Shown here: positions 8,994 through 19,429 of the stretch, one piece after another | Position numbering within the stretch: the stretch's first letter is position 1 | Layout of the letters: the number at the start of each line of letters is the position of its first letter | Source of the DNA: Welwitschia mirabilis | Lineage: Eukaryota; Gnetophyta; Gnetopsida; Welwitschiales | Length of the DNA: 27,155 bases | Direction: 5' to 3' | Assembly (NCBI GenBank): GCA_051453625.1 | Contig: JBOZIK010000001.1 | Coordinates: 232,127,175 to 232,154,329, forward strand | Made by a program: the position numbers and the translations under genes | Notes under the pieces: generated by a model | What the model saw: the letters and a program-made list of their open reading frames with translations, nothing else | Databases searched by the model: none | Told to the model about the DNA's origin: nothing

Positions 8994-9720
8994 ATGGTGT
9001 ATGACATGAGACTTTCAAAGATAAAAAATGACCTCGAAGACATAAAGGAAACGTTCATTAGGTAAGAATAAGGCATGAAAAGGTCAAGGAAGATAATAGA
9101 AAGAATAGTAGAAAGAAATACAAAGGCATGAGAAGATAACAAAAGATTAATTAGTGCACTAGAATTAAAGCACAACCAGAAAAAATTCTCAACTTTTTCT
9201 AAAGAGGTATCTTTTATGAACTATGATCAAACTCAACAACTAGAGAAAAAGGACACTGACATAGAAAAGAACAAGGTAGAAGCGAGAGAATGGAGATAAG
9301 ACATAAGGAATCTTGCAGTTCTTTCTTCAAGGAAATCAAAGATGAAGGAATTCCATCCAAAGATAGAGATAATTGTAGAGAGGGGTAATGATCACACTAA
9401 ATAAGGTCTAGATGTGCATACTAAGGGTTCAAAATCACCAAAGAGGGAGACTAAAAAATTGGATTCACCCAATAAAGATGCTAAATTTTTGAGTCATGAA
9501 AGAGAGACATTTAAGATTTACAATCTCAGAAGACACAAATTTAAGGTGTGGAGATGGGAAAAAAGAAGTCTAAAATTGATAAGAATCTTGAAATGGTAAA
9601 TCCTTATCAAAAGAAAAGTGGATAGGACACAATAGAAATCAAATTAAAAACAATAATGTGCAACATAATCCTAGTGAGCATATCTCTGGGGAAAATTAGA
9701 ACAACCACATAATCTAGGGT
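8994..9720 (+). pseudogene. gag: Gag-like coding remnant of the short LTR element
   Basis: A start codon at 8994, 15 bases after the primer binding site, opens MVYDMRLSKIKNDLEDIK. This is a charged, helix-prone start like the N-termini of plant gypsy Gag proteins. The frame is broken by stops but stays rich in Lys, Glu and Arg through about 9720. A stop-free piece at 9414-9596 encodes a basic stretch including KGSKSPKRETKK and PNKDAK. No CCHC zinc knuckle or enzyme motif was seen. The role, particle formation or RNA binding, is inferred from position and composition only; the reading frame is too broken to be translated whole. Confidence 0.5.
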
Positions 9721-9969
9721 AGATGATGGAGAGAACCCCAGTGATTGCTAAAATAGAAGCACTATATAAGTACTAAAGAACACTACAGTGGTGAATGTGT
9801 TCCCTAGTAAAATATTTTATCTTTGCCTTTAAATACTCTTCAATATGTGCAATAAGGATATCGATGACATGAAGCTTATAATAGAAAGTGAAACTAGAGG
9901 CTCATGAGAATACTTTTACAAGTTCAAAGAAGAAGTTCTAGATTTACATTCTTAAGTATAAGGTTGTTT

Positions 9970-9984
9970 CGAGGGGGCGTGAAA
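9970..9984 (+). promoter_or_regulatory. Polypurine tract of the short LTR element
   Basis: CGAGGGGGCGTGAAA directly precedes the TGATGT start of the 3' LTR. Such a tract resists RNase H and primes plus-strand DNA. Its preserved G run and CpGs are unusual in this window. Confidence 0.7.
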
Positions 9985-10305
9985 TGATGTAACCCCATAG
10001 TTTTATTTTTATGTTTTACTATTTAGCATATATTGTTATTTCTTTACTTTTCCTTTAGTTCCATATTACTTAGGAATTTTTGTTGAAAGGACTTATGTCC
10101 TATAAATAAGTGGCTTATGTACCATTTTCAAATCATTGAATAAAGATCTGGACTTTTGTATTTGAAGGTTAATCATTCTCAAAGTGATTATTGAAGGCTA
10201 ATAACCACTTGAAGTGATTAAATGAAGGCTTTAACCCCTCAAAGTGGTTACTCTACTTTCAATTCCTATGTTATGTTTTGCATTATTACATTCGGGTTGG
10301 TAACA
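9985..10305 (+). repeat. 3' LTR of the short LTR element
   Basis: It pairs with 8646-8965 (about 85% identity by eye). It runs from TGATGTAACCCCATAG to GGTTGGTAACA, with the TATA box TATAAATAAG at 10101-10110 and AATAAAG at 10139-10145. It carries the three 30 bp units at 10164-10252. Confidence 0.85.
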
Positions 10306-12529
10306 GTTAATAACATAGAGCCCCTTGTTCACACTATCTTCCTACTAATCCATAGTGAAGCTTCTCCTCTTGCATTGGATATATTCACATAGAAAATGAT
10401 TTGCATCCATAAATCTAAGATGAAAACCCTACTTTCCCATCCATTATATTATCCTGTCAAAAAAGCACATAGCAAACACCCAATATAGTGCTATTTTACA
10501 TGCCTTACTATGCCAGTGACTGTGAAAACCCTCCAAAAATCCTAGTTTATTAAAGCATAGTGAAAACAAATTATTTCCTTAAATAATTCACATAAGACAT
10601 TGCAGTCGCATTTAATCACTTATGAATCAAAGTATCTTCTACCCCATTTTAATTCCATAATATCTTTGCAAGTAATTTAGCACTATAAGCTAGATAAATC
10701 CCCCAAATGTGTAAGAGTTCAAAGAATTTACAGAAAGAAATAGCATGATTATCTCAACAAATTAAAAAAAGGGGTGTAAGAGAACTACATAACTCCTTTA
10801 AAGATCAATGAAATAAAAATTTCGCTAAGAGCAAAACTAGAGTTGTTTAATAATCCATTCCTATCATGGACTTTTCCTCCTTCTAATTCTCGCTTCTTTG
10901 TTATGAATCCCTCCCTTTGTTTCCTCAAATACCCTACCTACATAGTGTCCTCTAGCCATGATCTAGAGTTAACAGAAGAATAAACATACTAAACTTAAGA
11001 CAATTTAGCAAGGGATGCATAATTAACCAAGATCATTGGGAAATTAAAGACCCAGATTTCCCCTTTGAAAGATATATGTAAGATAATTTAGTAGGTAATA
11101 AAGAAAGACAAAGTTAATTATCAATAATCTAGAAGAACTTATAGGTCTCGAGTTTAAGTTCAATAGGTGGCCTTTTTACATAAATTACATTTTCCATGGG
11201 CTATATTCATTTAAAATTTTTCTTAAGATATAAATTCAACTTTACAAATTAATGAGTTCTAAATATTTTCATCTAATTAGTGACCTTCATGTTTAGTATA
11301 TACTCCAAATTTTATAATAACTTCACTAGATATATTAGCATGTAATTTGTGTATTAGAACCAATTAAATGTTAGCTAATATAATTACCTGGACATTGCAC
11401 AAGGACTTTATTTAGCCATATTCTCATTACTTTCATGAATATTCCTTGATAAGACATAATATTCAAAAAGATATTGCTTGTTATTATTCTTAGATATATA
11501 CTCTTTCCCTCTCTAAACAAGATGTCTTGATACATTTTCAAAATGAGAAGAGCTTTAAATATTCCTTCCTTAATGTTTATATATATATATATTTGTAGTT
11601 CTAAATTTTGGTTAAGGAATTTTGACTTAAAATCTAGTACATAATTTAAAAGAAAATAATTTATTGATTTTATCAAATATTGATGTATTACTCCCTCATT
11701 ATTGCTTGTATTTTTGTAAGAATTCTATTATGTCTCATTTTAGTTGTAAAAGAACTCATGGACATAAAGGAAATGGTTGGAACAAAAGAGGAAAGTATTC
11801 TACTTTCCTATATTTATCCTTAATTAAATAATAAAATTAGCATCAAAATATGCTACATCTAATGACTAGTACCACACAGTTCTTATAAAAGTAAATCTTT
11901 CTAGCATAAACTAGCTTAACCTAATAGTTTATCCAAAAGTATCATCTTCTGATGACATTACCTAATAAACAATTAAAAATGATTACTGTAACTATTATGT
12001 CTTAGACATCATTTAAAAAAAAAATCTTGTAGAAATTCAAAAGTAATAGTTCAAAGGTTATTAGAAACTTATTTAATCTATTTTCTTTCAAAAATTCATT
12101 AATCTAGTCCCTATAACACCTTTATACTAGATTTAACTAGATATTTTAAATTAGAATTTGAAGATGTTATTTAAATACCATCAAATTCATAGGGAATTAG
12201 ATAATACTTATTTACCTTGCAATATTAAAAATATTTATAAAATAATAAATTAATTTGTAATAAAATATATTGTACTTACTAGGATTATTAGTCACTTAAC
12301 TAAATGAAAAGCTATGGATGACCTTCACTAGAGTGGGTTTACCTACCAAACATCTTATTCTTACTTGCAGCTTATACCTAAGATTTCAAAGATTGTACTA
12401 AGCATACTTTAAATACATTAGTATAAGTATAGACCAACATACACAATATAGGACTTAAATTAAAGACTCACAACTTATAAATCTCATTTGAATTCAATTC
12501 TTTACAAATTAGAAAAATTCTTATGAACG
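10306..12529. other. Unassigned intergenic sequence
   Basis: No gene is recognised. The first 700 bp is comparatively rich in C and keeps some CpGs (for example CAGTCGCA and TCTCGCTT); it probably continues the sequence at 8160-8645 that the LTR element split. From about 11000 the sequence becomes very A+T-rich. A 101-codon stop-free frame on the minus strand (11371-11676) has biased Ile/Leu/Asn/Lys content and no recognisable motif; part of it is a (TA)n microsatellite near 11577-11593. The endonuclease region of the LINE that begins near 12530 would be expected here but could not be discerned. Confidence 0.45.
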
Positions 12530-13325
12530 TCTATTGAGTTTATCTTTTCTAGTTTTTGGAAGTTAAACTATTACTTATATTGGATTAGATCAATTGATTA
12601 ATTCTTCTTCAAACTCACAATAATCAAAATAAGTGCTAGTTTCTTACATGGATGAATGATTGGTTTCAAATTTTGTGATTTGGAAGAAATAATTTTTATA
12701 ATGATAAAAAAAGAAAACTAAGGGTTAAAAGTACTTTTAATTATAATAAAAGTTAATTAATATTAAAAAACATAGAAGATCTTGGTATTGCTTTCATATA
12801 TTAAATAAAAAATAAAAATAATTTGTTGATTTATAAAATTTAGTAGCTTCAAGAAAATATTCATAAAAAAGAGTGGAAAGAAGATTTAGATAATAAAGCA
12901 AAAAATTGCTTTGAAATATCTATCTTTTAAAAATATTAAATGATCTTACTTATTTCAAAGAACAAAAGATTTAGCAAATTAAGAAAAGTAACACAAATTT
13001 TCTCACATGTGTGCTACAAAGTAGAAAAATTCTATTTTTATTCCTTATCTTAAAGAGGAAGAATAATAAAATTTTTATAATATTAATAATATGGGAATAT
13101 TATTGCAGAATATTACAAGAATTTGTTACTTCAGAAGAGATCAAGAGGGCCTTATTTAAAATGAATCCTAATAAGCCCAGATAGTTTTCATTCTAATTTT
13201 TTCCCAATGCTATTGAAATATTATTAAGGATGACATTTTACCTATGTTTTGAAAGTTTTAGAAGTTAATACAAAATTTGTAGGTTTTTATTCTATTTGAA
13301 TAACTTTAATTTTAAATAAAATAGA
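12530..13325 (+). pseudogene. LINE (non-LTR retrotransposon) remnant, reverse transcriptase N-terminal part
   Basis: Fragments of a plant L1-type ORF2 can be followed in changing frames. At 12630-12720 there is the linker between endonuclease and RT. At about 12955-13010, NTNFLTCVLQSRK resembles the family's NTKFFH...RRxxN. At 13128-13180, SEEIKRALFKMNPNKP matches the RT entry motif EEIKxALFSMxPxKAPGPDGF; the GPDGF that should follow is ruined by stops. EVNTKFVGFYS near 13260-13300 corresponds to the INxTFIxLIPK block. The copy is interrupted at 13325 by the copia LTR and resumes at 17818. ORF2 would nick target DNA and copy the LINE RNA, but this copy is dead. The left limit is approximate. 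Confidence 0.7.
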
Positions 13326-13499
13326 TGTTGACTATCATTAAATGTTAGTATTATTAATTAAATAGTTGTCATTGTTAATAATATATAATGAAATGGTATG
13401 ACTTCCTTACATCATTCTGATATATATATATATATGTATATATATTATAGCTTTGATAATTAATTTTTCATCTAATTAATTATTATTACATCATATTCA
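13326..13499 (+). repeat. 5' LTR of the copia element
   Basis: It begins TGTTGACTATCATTAAATGT and ends ATTCA. It shares AAATGTTAGTATTATTA and TTAATTTTTCATCTAATTAA with the right LTR at 17652-17817. It carries an extra (TA)n microsatellite around 13421-13444 that the right copy lacks, and it lacks the TGTAAAAATGGATTTATAAA stretch near the right copy's end. Confidence 0.7.
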
Positions 13500-13503
13500 T
13501 ACA

Positions 13504-13515
13504 TGGCACTAAAGC
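13504..13515 (+). promoter_or_regulatory. Degraded initiator-Met tRNA primer binding site
   Basis: TGGCACTAAAGC lies 4 bases after the LTR end and aligns with TGGTATCAGAGC. All four mismatches are transitions. It supports the LTR boundary at 13499. Confidence 0.6.
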
Positions 13516-13599
13516 TAACCTACTAGAGTTAAGAAGATACCTTATGTACAATAAGTGACACAAGGTCATGGATAGTTCTAATAAGAGTATAATAATATT

Positions 13600-14560
13600 T
13601 AAGAAAATCATTAGTAAAATTAAGAAGTTTAGAGAAATCTTTAAGCAATTTCACTAGGAAAAACAAGTTCCATCCCACTAGAACTAGCAGTCCCATTAAA
13701 GGTAGTGAGAAGTTATGAAATAAAGATCCTTATAGTATCAAAAATGATACTAAGAGGTTTAAAAAATTTTCAACATGAAGTAAGATGATATAAAAATATT
13801 TGGATGTAAAGATCTATGAAACTTGATTAATGAGAGACTCTTCATGTTCAACAAATAGATAGAGATATTACATAACCATGTAAAATATAGTATCATATGA
13901 ACCATAGGTTCTTACATTACTATTAGAAAAAGAAAAGGCTAGGTGACTTTTGTAATCTGGGAGAAGATAACAGAAGTATATGATGTGAAGAATGATGTTT
14001 AGTTTAGGTTCATCATCACAAAATTTAAAAAAAGCTATATCATAATGCTATTAATTCTATCTCTATTATGGTGTAAAGGCTAATCAATCTTTAGCAACAA
14101 CTAATGACATAAGAAAAAAGATTAGCAGAGAGAACTTAAAGCACTACTTGCTAAAATTACTTTCTTTAGATTATGAAGTAACTAAAATCTTAATTGCAAT
14201 ATAAGAAGGTATTAATACCTTATCCTATGAAACTACATTAAGCCTTATTTAGGTTGATAGGATATCTTTTCAAAATGAAACTTTCATAGCTTTCTTAAAT
14301 AGAGTACTTGAGGTTTAAAAGCAAAATCAAAAGAAGTAAAGATTTAAAGGTACGTACTTCAACTACGAATTGATGGTAGATGCATTAATCAAATGTAAGA
14401 AATAATGGAATAAAAAATGTATTAAAAAATCAAGCTAAATATTTTAAGAATAAAAGGTCTAAAAAATAAGAAAAAAAGAGAGGATAATAAAAAGATTTCA
14501 TCCCTGCTTTAAAAATAAAACTTTTCTTGTAAATGTACTCATGATAACATTAGAGTAATG
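13600..14560 (+). pseudogene. gag: Decayed copia gag
   Basis: The clearest segment is 14140-14270, which translates to LLKLLSLDYEVTKILIAI, then a stop, then a NTLSYET-LSLI block. It matches the Gag motif LLRSLPxxYxxIVxAIEExKDLSTLSxDELxGSLQAHE of plant copia elements (UBN2 type). Near 14500-14520 a short RFHPCFKNKTF stretch lies where the CCHC zinc knuckle should be, with most cysteines lost. Gag would build the virus-like particle. Stops are frequent; the start codon and the gag/protease boundary cannot be fixed. Confidence 0.65.
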
Positions 14561-15871
14561 AATAATGATGGTTTTGTCAATTATTATATGTTTTAGTACC
14601 TTGATTTTGATAGTACTAAATAGGTATATATGATCAAAACTCTTTAGTTAATTTTAGAATGATATAAGATGTGTTAGCACATGTCATAAATGGTGAAGTT
14701 ATCGTTTTTGAAGGCATTGTACATGACATTAAGATATTATGTTTGATTCATTATGTTACATAATGTTTACTATTCTTCACAATTAAAATGTAACTTAGTC
14801 TTAATGTCTAGTTTAGCATGTGATTAAGATGTGTTATTTAGGAGAATAGTCTAACATGCTAAAGTGTTATCTAATAGTACTGTGAAGATGATGGCTTCAT
14901 GAAATAATAAAATGTATTAATTTAGGTTAGATAAGATGTTATTAATCAATGTTGAGATGAGTATTATTTAGAATTAGATACTTCGCCATGTTAATATACA
15001 AAACATAATGAAACTAAAGGATTGCATTGTGAGTAGTTTTAGAAACATAGAAGATTATGATAAATGTGAAGATTATTTAAAAGATAAACAGAAAGTGGCT
15101 ATAAAACTAAAACCTATTGAGGGATGGACCATAAAACCATTTTAACTTATTCATTCACATATTATCTTCTTTGGTTAAACCTTATCCTATGAAAATAATA
15201 TATTCTTTATTATATTCATAGATGATTTTACATGATATGATTAGGCATTTTCAATATGGAATAGGAATCATTTATTAAGAATATTTTAATATTTTAGAAA
15301 ATAGACATAGAATAACATTAGATAAAAAATTTCTTGATTATATATTAATAATAGAAGGGAGTATATTGAACAACAACTCTAGAAATTTCTTCAAAGAATA
15401 GAAATAGAATTTTAGATTAGAAAACTATATTGTCCATGTCAGAATGAAGTTGTAGAATGAAGAAACCATGTTATTAACAGAAAAAACATGCTATATTTTA
15501 TTTTAAAATCACTTTAATATGAATTAGTCCATAATGACCCTTTGTACCACATAGTTCATTCTTAATCCCCTAAAATCCTCCAAAGTAATAATTTATTTAG
15601 GTTATGATACAAAATAAAATCTAATTTAAGCATGCTTAAAATGTATGATTGTAATAATTTCTATTATAGGAATACCATTAATAAATGCTCAAATGGATCT
15701 AAAATTGACATGCAAGTTAAATTTTCTAAAACATCAAGTGTGTACTATATTTATAATATTGTTACTAAGAAAGTGGAGAAATCAAGAAATGTAATGCTTA
15801 AGAAGAAAATGATTGGTCTCAAATCCATAATGAACAGTTGGAATCAACTTATCTTAAGGTGCATTAGTTAG
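14561..15871 (+). pseudogene. pol: Decayed copia protease/integrase region
   Basis: The protease is hardly visible. The GAG-preintegrase end appears at 15050-15100 as DYDKCEDYLKDKQKVA, matching CEGCxxGKQxR, and is followed by an LIHSHI segment (about 15145) like the family's LIHSDV. The integrase core begins with FIDDFT at 15215-15232. Near 15438-15470, QNEVVE-RNH is the remnant of QNGVAERxNRT. The end of the integrase domain lies in a 79-codon stop-free frame (15632-15868), where YYIYNIVTKKVEKSRNVML matches YRLYNPxTKKxxxSRDVxF. Integrase would join the cDNA to the host chromosome. Catalytic residues are partly lost and stops interrupt the core. Confidence 0.8.
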
Positions 15872-16239
15872 CATAGTTTCACTTAGGGACCATGGGATGA
15901 GAAAGAACATTAACTAGAATATATTAAGTAAGAGAAGGATGAAGATTAAAAATGTATCAATCATAAATTTAGAACTACAACACCACTACTACAAGAAAAA
16001 AATCCACATTAAGATCTTGTAAACTAAAGTAAAAAACTTGTGCATTAATAATAAGAATACACATAATCAAATATGTACTTAAGAAATTGTAAAATGGTTC
16101 TAGGAAAGAGATGAAAATATGTTAATTTATAATGAAAAGAACATACCATGTATGATACAATAAGTACTAATTTATCCTAAAGGAAGGTAAGCAATGTAAG
16201 ATGAGTATAACATACTACTAAAAGGAGAAGTGTGGAAGA

Positions 16240-16800
16240 TTTTTCCATGTCCTAGAGATGCCAAAAATATAGTAGGTTAAGATAGATGTTTACAACTAGC
16301 ATTAATTAAAACAAAACTATTGAAACATGTCAAGTAAGGATTATTGCCAAAGGGTTCTCATAAGTTAAAGAAATAAAAGATAAGAGTCCTTCACCTGAAT
16401 TATTAAAATGAAAACATTTTATATCTTATTATATTGTATCATATATAATATATGGATACTTTATTAGATTAATGTATGATATGCCTTTTTCTATGGGATA
16501 CTTGATTTCATAATTTACTTGAAGTAACCAAAATAATATGAAGTTAGTTCTAGAAATATATGTAAATTAATTAACTCATCATATGGGTTAACATACTGAC
16601 TTAAGATCTAGTGCTAGGTGTCAAGAAAATTATTTCTAGATAATGAGTTATGAAAATTATCCCATGAGGTAACCTTTTTTATGAAGATTAATAAAATAAA
16701 GCCTAAACTTTATATGATCTTTCATGTGGATGATGTACTAAGTATTATGAAACTTCAAGAAGATCTTGGAATGAAACTTTAAATTATTAATTATAAATGA
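16240..16800 (+). pseudogene. pol: Decayed copia reverse transcriptase
   Basis: The start of the RVT_2 domain is seen near 16245-16290 as PRDAKNIVG, corresponding to LPxxKxxIGxKWV. LLPKGSHK near 16340 is a remnant of ARLVAKGxxQ. The catalytic motif survives at 16713-16745, where FHVDDVLSIM corresponds to the family's YVDDMLI and keeps both aspartates. The LGM-like block that follows is A+T-eroded. The enzyme would copy the element RNA into DNA. This copy cannot be expressed because of many stops and shifts. Confidence 0.8.
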
Positions 16801-17129
16801 AGCATACTATTAGCTTGATATTAATATTATACAATAATACATAATTATTTGGGTGCCTTGAAGAAGGAACTTGAATGAAATACTTGAAGCATATTAAGTT
16901 GAAAACATCAAGAAAAGTGCTATCCCATTACATGTAACTCAAAAAAAAAAAAAATCATTATATGAAGATTAATATCAATTAATTCTAGATAATTATTAGA
17001 AAAAGTATAATATCTTAGCAATCCTAGCTTAGATATCCAAATGCTAGTAAATATTATTCCATGATTCTTAAAGGAAATAAATAAGTACCATATGGAAGTG
17101 ATTCTTTACATCTCATGGTATTTTAAATA

Positions 17130-17600
17130 GATAAAAGACTCTGGTCTTAACTTGTAGCAGTCTAATAATTGGTTACTTTTATATGCTAACTCTAATTAAA
17201 CTGGTGTTCTAGTTCCAAAAAAGTTTAGAGCTACTCACATGTCCTATTTTATAAAGGATAATTATTTCATAGTAAATCACGAAGCAGAATCATATTTCGA
17301 GGTTAAGCATGATAGCTGAGTATTATACTCTAAGTAAATTTATAAAGAAAGTATGTAGCATTAAAAACCTACTTATGGCACTAGGTGTTGTTGTATAAAA
17401 TCCCATTATTTGCTTCGATGGTAAAGCTATAATTCAAGCCACAAGGAATCTTGTTAATAGTAGAAAGACTAGTCATTTCAAAATAAATCTCTTTACTATG
17501 TAGAACAATCAAACCACTAAAATATTTGATATTGCTTATATCAAGTCCATGTTGAACCTTTCTTATAGTTTTATGAAACTATTGAGAACCAAAAAGTTTT
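17130..17600 (+). pseudogene. pol: Decayed copia RNase H domain
   Basis: This is the best preserved part of the element. YANSN-TG at about 17182-17206 corresponds to YxDADWAG. SMIAEYYTLS near 17308-17337 matches SSTEAEYxALS with the glutamate kept. KNLLMALGVV (about 17362-17391) aligns with LRxLLxELGxx, and ICFDGKAIIQATRNLVNSRK (about 17409-17468) with IYCDNQSAIxIAxNPVxHxR. FDIAYIKSMLNLS at 17530-17566 matches the end motif YISTxxQxAD. The domain removes RNA from RNA/DNA hybrids. It ends about 50 bases before the polypurine tract and the 3' LTR. Confidence 0.85.
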
Positions 17601-17651
17601 AAAACTTTGTATCACTATTAAAATTTCATCTTATCATTTAAAAATGGGACA

Positions 17652-17817
17652 TGTTAATAAATGTTAGTATTATTAGTTAATTAGTTATTGTAGTTAACAA
17701 TTATCTTTGATGCTTAATTTTTCATCTAATTAAATTTTATTATATTTTTATTTTTTAATTTAAAATGTAAAAATGGATTTATAAAGGAAATACATATATT
17801 AAATCAATTGTGATTCA
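17652..17817 (+). repeat. 3' LTR of the copia element
   Basis: It begins TGTTAATAAATGTTAGTATT, directly after a short purine tract at 17641-17649, and ends TTGTGATTCA. It pairs with 13326-13499. The identity of the shared parts is high, but the two differ by several indels. Confidence 0.75.
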
Positions 17818-18601
17818 TGAGATATGCCACTGTATTAGTAAATAGGGGGTGAACAAATCGATTATGACATAAGCAACTTATATAAGAGAATGAATTAATA
17901 TTTTCTTAAGGTACAGATTAAAAAAATTAATCTTTTTGAATGGTAGGATAAATTACTAAAGTATTTTTATATCCCCTCATATCATTTATTATATTAAATG
18001 GTGATTTACATAGATATTTTAATAGTAAAAATGAAATTCAATATGGAGATAGCTTGCTAGCATTTGACTTTTTTTAAATAATTACCAAAGTTTAAGGAGG
18101 TACTTTATAATGCTCCAAGAGGTGACTTTTTAAAGGTATTCCTAATCTAATTTATATATAATATGTGAATGATAGTTTATATTTTATATAATAAAAAAAT
18201 AATTTTGAAAGTATTTGAGATATTTTTAAAATATTTTTTGGAACTTCCAGCTTATGTATTAATCTTTAAAAAGGTATGGCTTGTATTTTTAATATCGAGT
18301 AAAGATATTTTTATAAAATGCAAGGAATTTAAAATTATGCACTTAGTAACTTCCTTAAAAATTACTTAGGTAATTCTTTTTTTTAATAAGAAAAGTGAAG
18401 AAAAAATTATTAAGCAACATTCTTGATAAGATGGGAAACATATTAGTAGGATGAAGAGGTAAATTTCTTTCTATAACAAGCAAATCTTAAAGTATCTTCA
18501 TTGGTTACACTTTTTGGAGCATATGGGAACTCATCCCCATTAACACAACCATAAAAGATATAATGGGAATGAAAATATATATTATTGCTATAAGAAATAT
18601 C
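17818..18601 (+). pseudogene. LINE remnant, reverse transcriptase C-terminal part
   Basis: This continues the LINE broken at 13325. Near 17975-18030 there is an ILNGDLHRYF-like segment (family ILINGxxxGxF), and YGDSL near 18050 corresponds to QGDPLSPxLF. At about 18145-18180, LIYIQYVNDSL-like sequence corresponds to HLxFADDT, with the first Asp of the catalytic pair changed. A 66-codon frame at 18169-18369 then matches the next RT block: FEIFLKYFLELPAYVLIF for FxxxSGLxINxxKS, followed by a KYLGL-like end. RWETY near 18430 resembles the WKxxxLSxGGR thumb motif. The copia insertion explains the split. The minus-strand gypsy element starts right after it; no LINE sequence could be recognised beyond 24117. 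Confidence 0.75.
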
Positions 18602-19171
18602 TGATGCAAAGTCATATAATGAAAGCCATAAAAACTAGCTTAGGGAATGTACAACTGGACTTGTGAAAATCATCTTTAAAAGTAACCAATGAGTTAAATT
18701 TCTATTAGGAAGATACACTACATAGAATACATGCTTATAATATATGCTTAAGATGAGATTCTTGTAAAAAACCCATCCATCATAAGCTTCCAATTCCAAA
18801 TGAAATTCCTGTTAGCATGCTTTTCAAATTTTAACCTCCAATTTATACAATATGAAAGAAGCTTTTATAAATTTAGAAAATCTAGTTTAGACCTCTTACA
18901 ACATTCTCAGTTAAGACTTAATGATCATAATATTTCATTTCTAAAATTCCTTAACTAATACCTGTTATATGTTTTACTAAAGAAAACCCCTAAAAATAGT
19001 AGATTTCTTACATAAATATTCTCTATAAACATAGAGAATTTGAAATGACCAAAACTTCATTAAATTTAGTAAATGACCATTCAAAACTATTCTACATTAA
19101 AATATTCATATATGGGTGTACAACGTCTACCAAATTTTATACAATTAGGCATGAAGAATGCTTCTACATCA
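18602..19171 (-). repeat. 3' LTR of the gypsy element
   Basis: It pairs with 23529-24117 and is 570 bp long. On the minus strand it starts TGATGTAGAAGCATTCTTCA and ends TTTGCATCA. A TATA-like TTATAAAAGC lies at 18861-18870 on the minus strand. The purine tract that should precede it (minus strand, above 19171) is eroded to GTGAACTAGGA. Confidence 0.88.
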
Positions 19172-19429
19172 TCCTAGTTCACTAGAAAGTGACCTATTAC
19201 AAGAAAGTTATGGCTCTTCTTTAAGACTTCTATATTACGTATGTAAATGGATTTCTACTAAAATTTAAATTACATCATATATGCAATTTTATAGAAATTT
19301 TATATGTACCTTTTAACCTTATCTTTTTCTTGTAGATTTTAATTATAGAAGGTTCTTACTATACTTTCTTCTTTTCTTTACATAATCTTTAAAGATTCTT
19401 GATTAATGATTTACCTTTTATAGTATTTT

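Larger units (their letters stand above)
8646..10305 (+). mobile_element. Short non-autonomous LTR retrotransposon (gag-only type)
   Basis: Two directly repeated LTRs of about 320 bp (8646-8965 and 9985-10305) flank a 1.02 kb interior. Next to the left LTR is a degraded initiator-Met primer binding site, and next to the right LTR a purine tract (GAGGGGGCGTGAAA), in the correct places for a plus-strand element. The interior is purine-rich and gag-like, with no protease, reverse transcriptase or integrase motif, so transposition would need enzymes from another element. This matches the gag-only terminal-repeat (TR-GAG) or LARD class. Flanking pentamers are CCTAA and GTTAA, too different to call a target duplication. 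The element keeps more CpG than its neighbours and is probably among the younger insertions here. Confidence 0.8.
13326..17817 (+). mobile_element. Ty1/copia retrotransposon, decayed, inserted in a LINE
   Basis: Two LTRs (13326-13499 and 17652-17817) bound an interior with gag, integrase, reverse transcriptase and RNase H remnants in the Ty1/copia order, integrase before RT. A degraded primer binding site follows the left LTR, and a short purine tract (AAAATGGGAC) precedes the right one. The same LINE's RT continues on both sides, so this insertion split the LINE. Flanking pentamers (ATAGA and TGAGA) do not form a clear target duplication. About 2.3 kb of its pol contains no CpG. No frame is intact over more than about 80 codons, so the element is inactive. 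Confidence 0.85.

Noticed and set aside
8849-9175. 108-codon minus-strand frame overlapping the LTR of the short element
   Set aside because: It is antisense to the LTR and gag-like interior of a well-defined plus-strand element, with no motif of its own.
8641-10310. Target duplication of the short LTR element
   Set aside because: CCTAA and GTTAA match at three of five bases only.
11107-11170. Second B-box-like sequence (GGTCTCGAGTTTAAGTTC) suggesting another tRNA-derived repeat
   Set aside because: The B box needs two C-to-T changes and no convincing A box lies upstream, so it is too weak to call.
11371-11676. 101-codon stop-free frame on the minus strand
   Set aside because: A+T-driven Ile/Leu/Asn/Lys composition, includes a TA microsatellite, no motif and no supporting context. 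Kept only as a remark in the intergenic entry.
13421-13446. (TA)n microsatellite, and homopolymer runs at 3077-3095 (T) and 16941-16954 (A)
   Set aside because: Expected low-complexity sequence in such A+T-rich DNA; no sign of function.
13321-17822. Target duplication of the copia element
   Set aside because: The pentamers outside the LTRs (ATAGA and TGAGA) differ at two positions. The boundaries rest on LTR similarity, the primer binding site and the purine tract instead.
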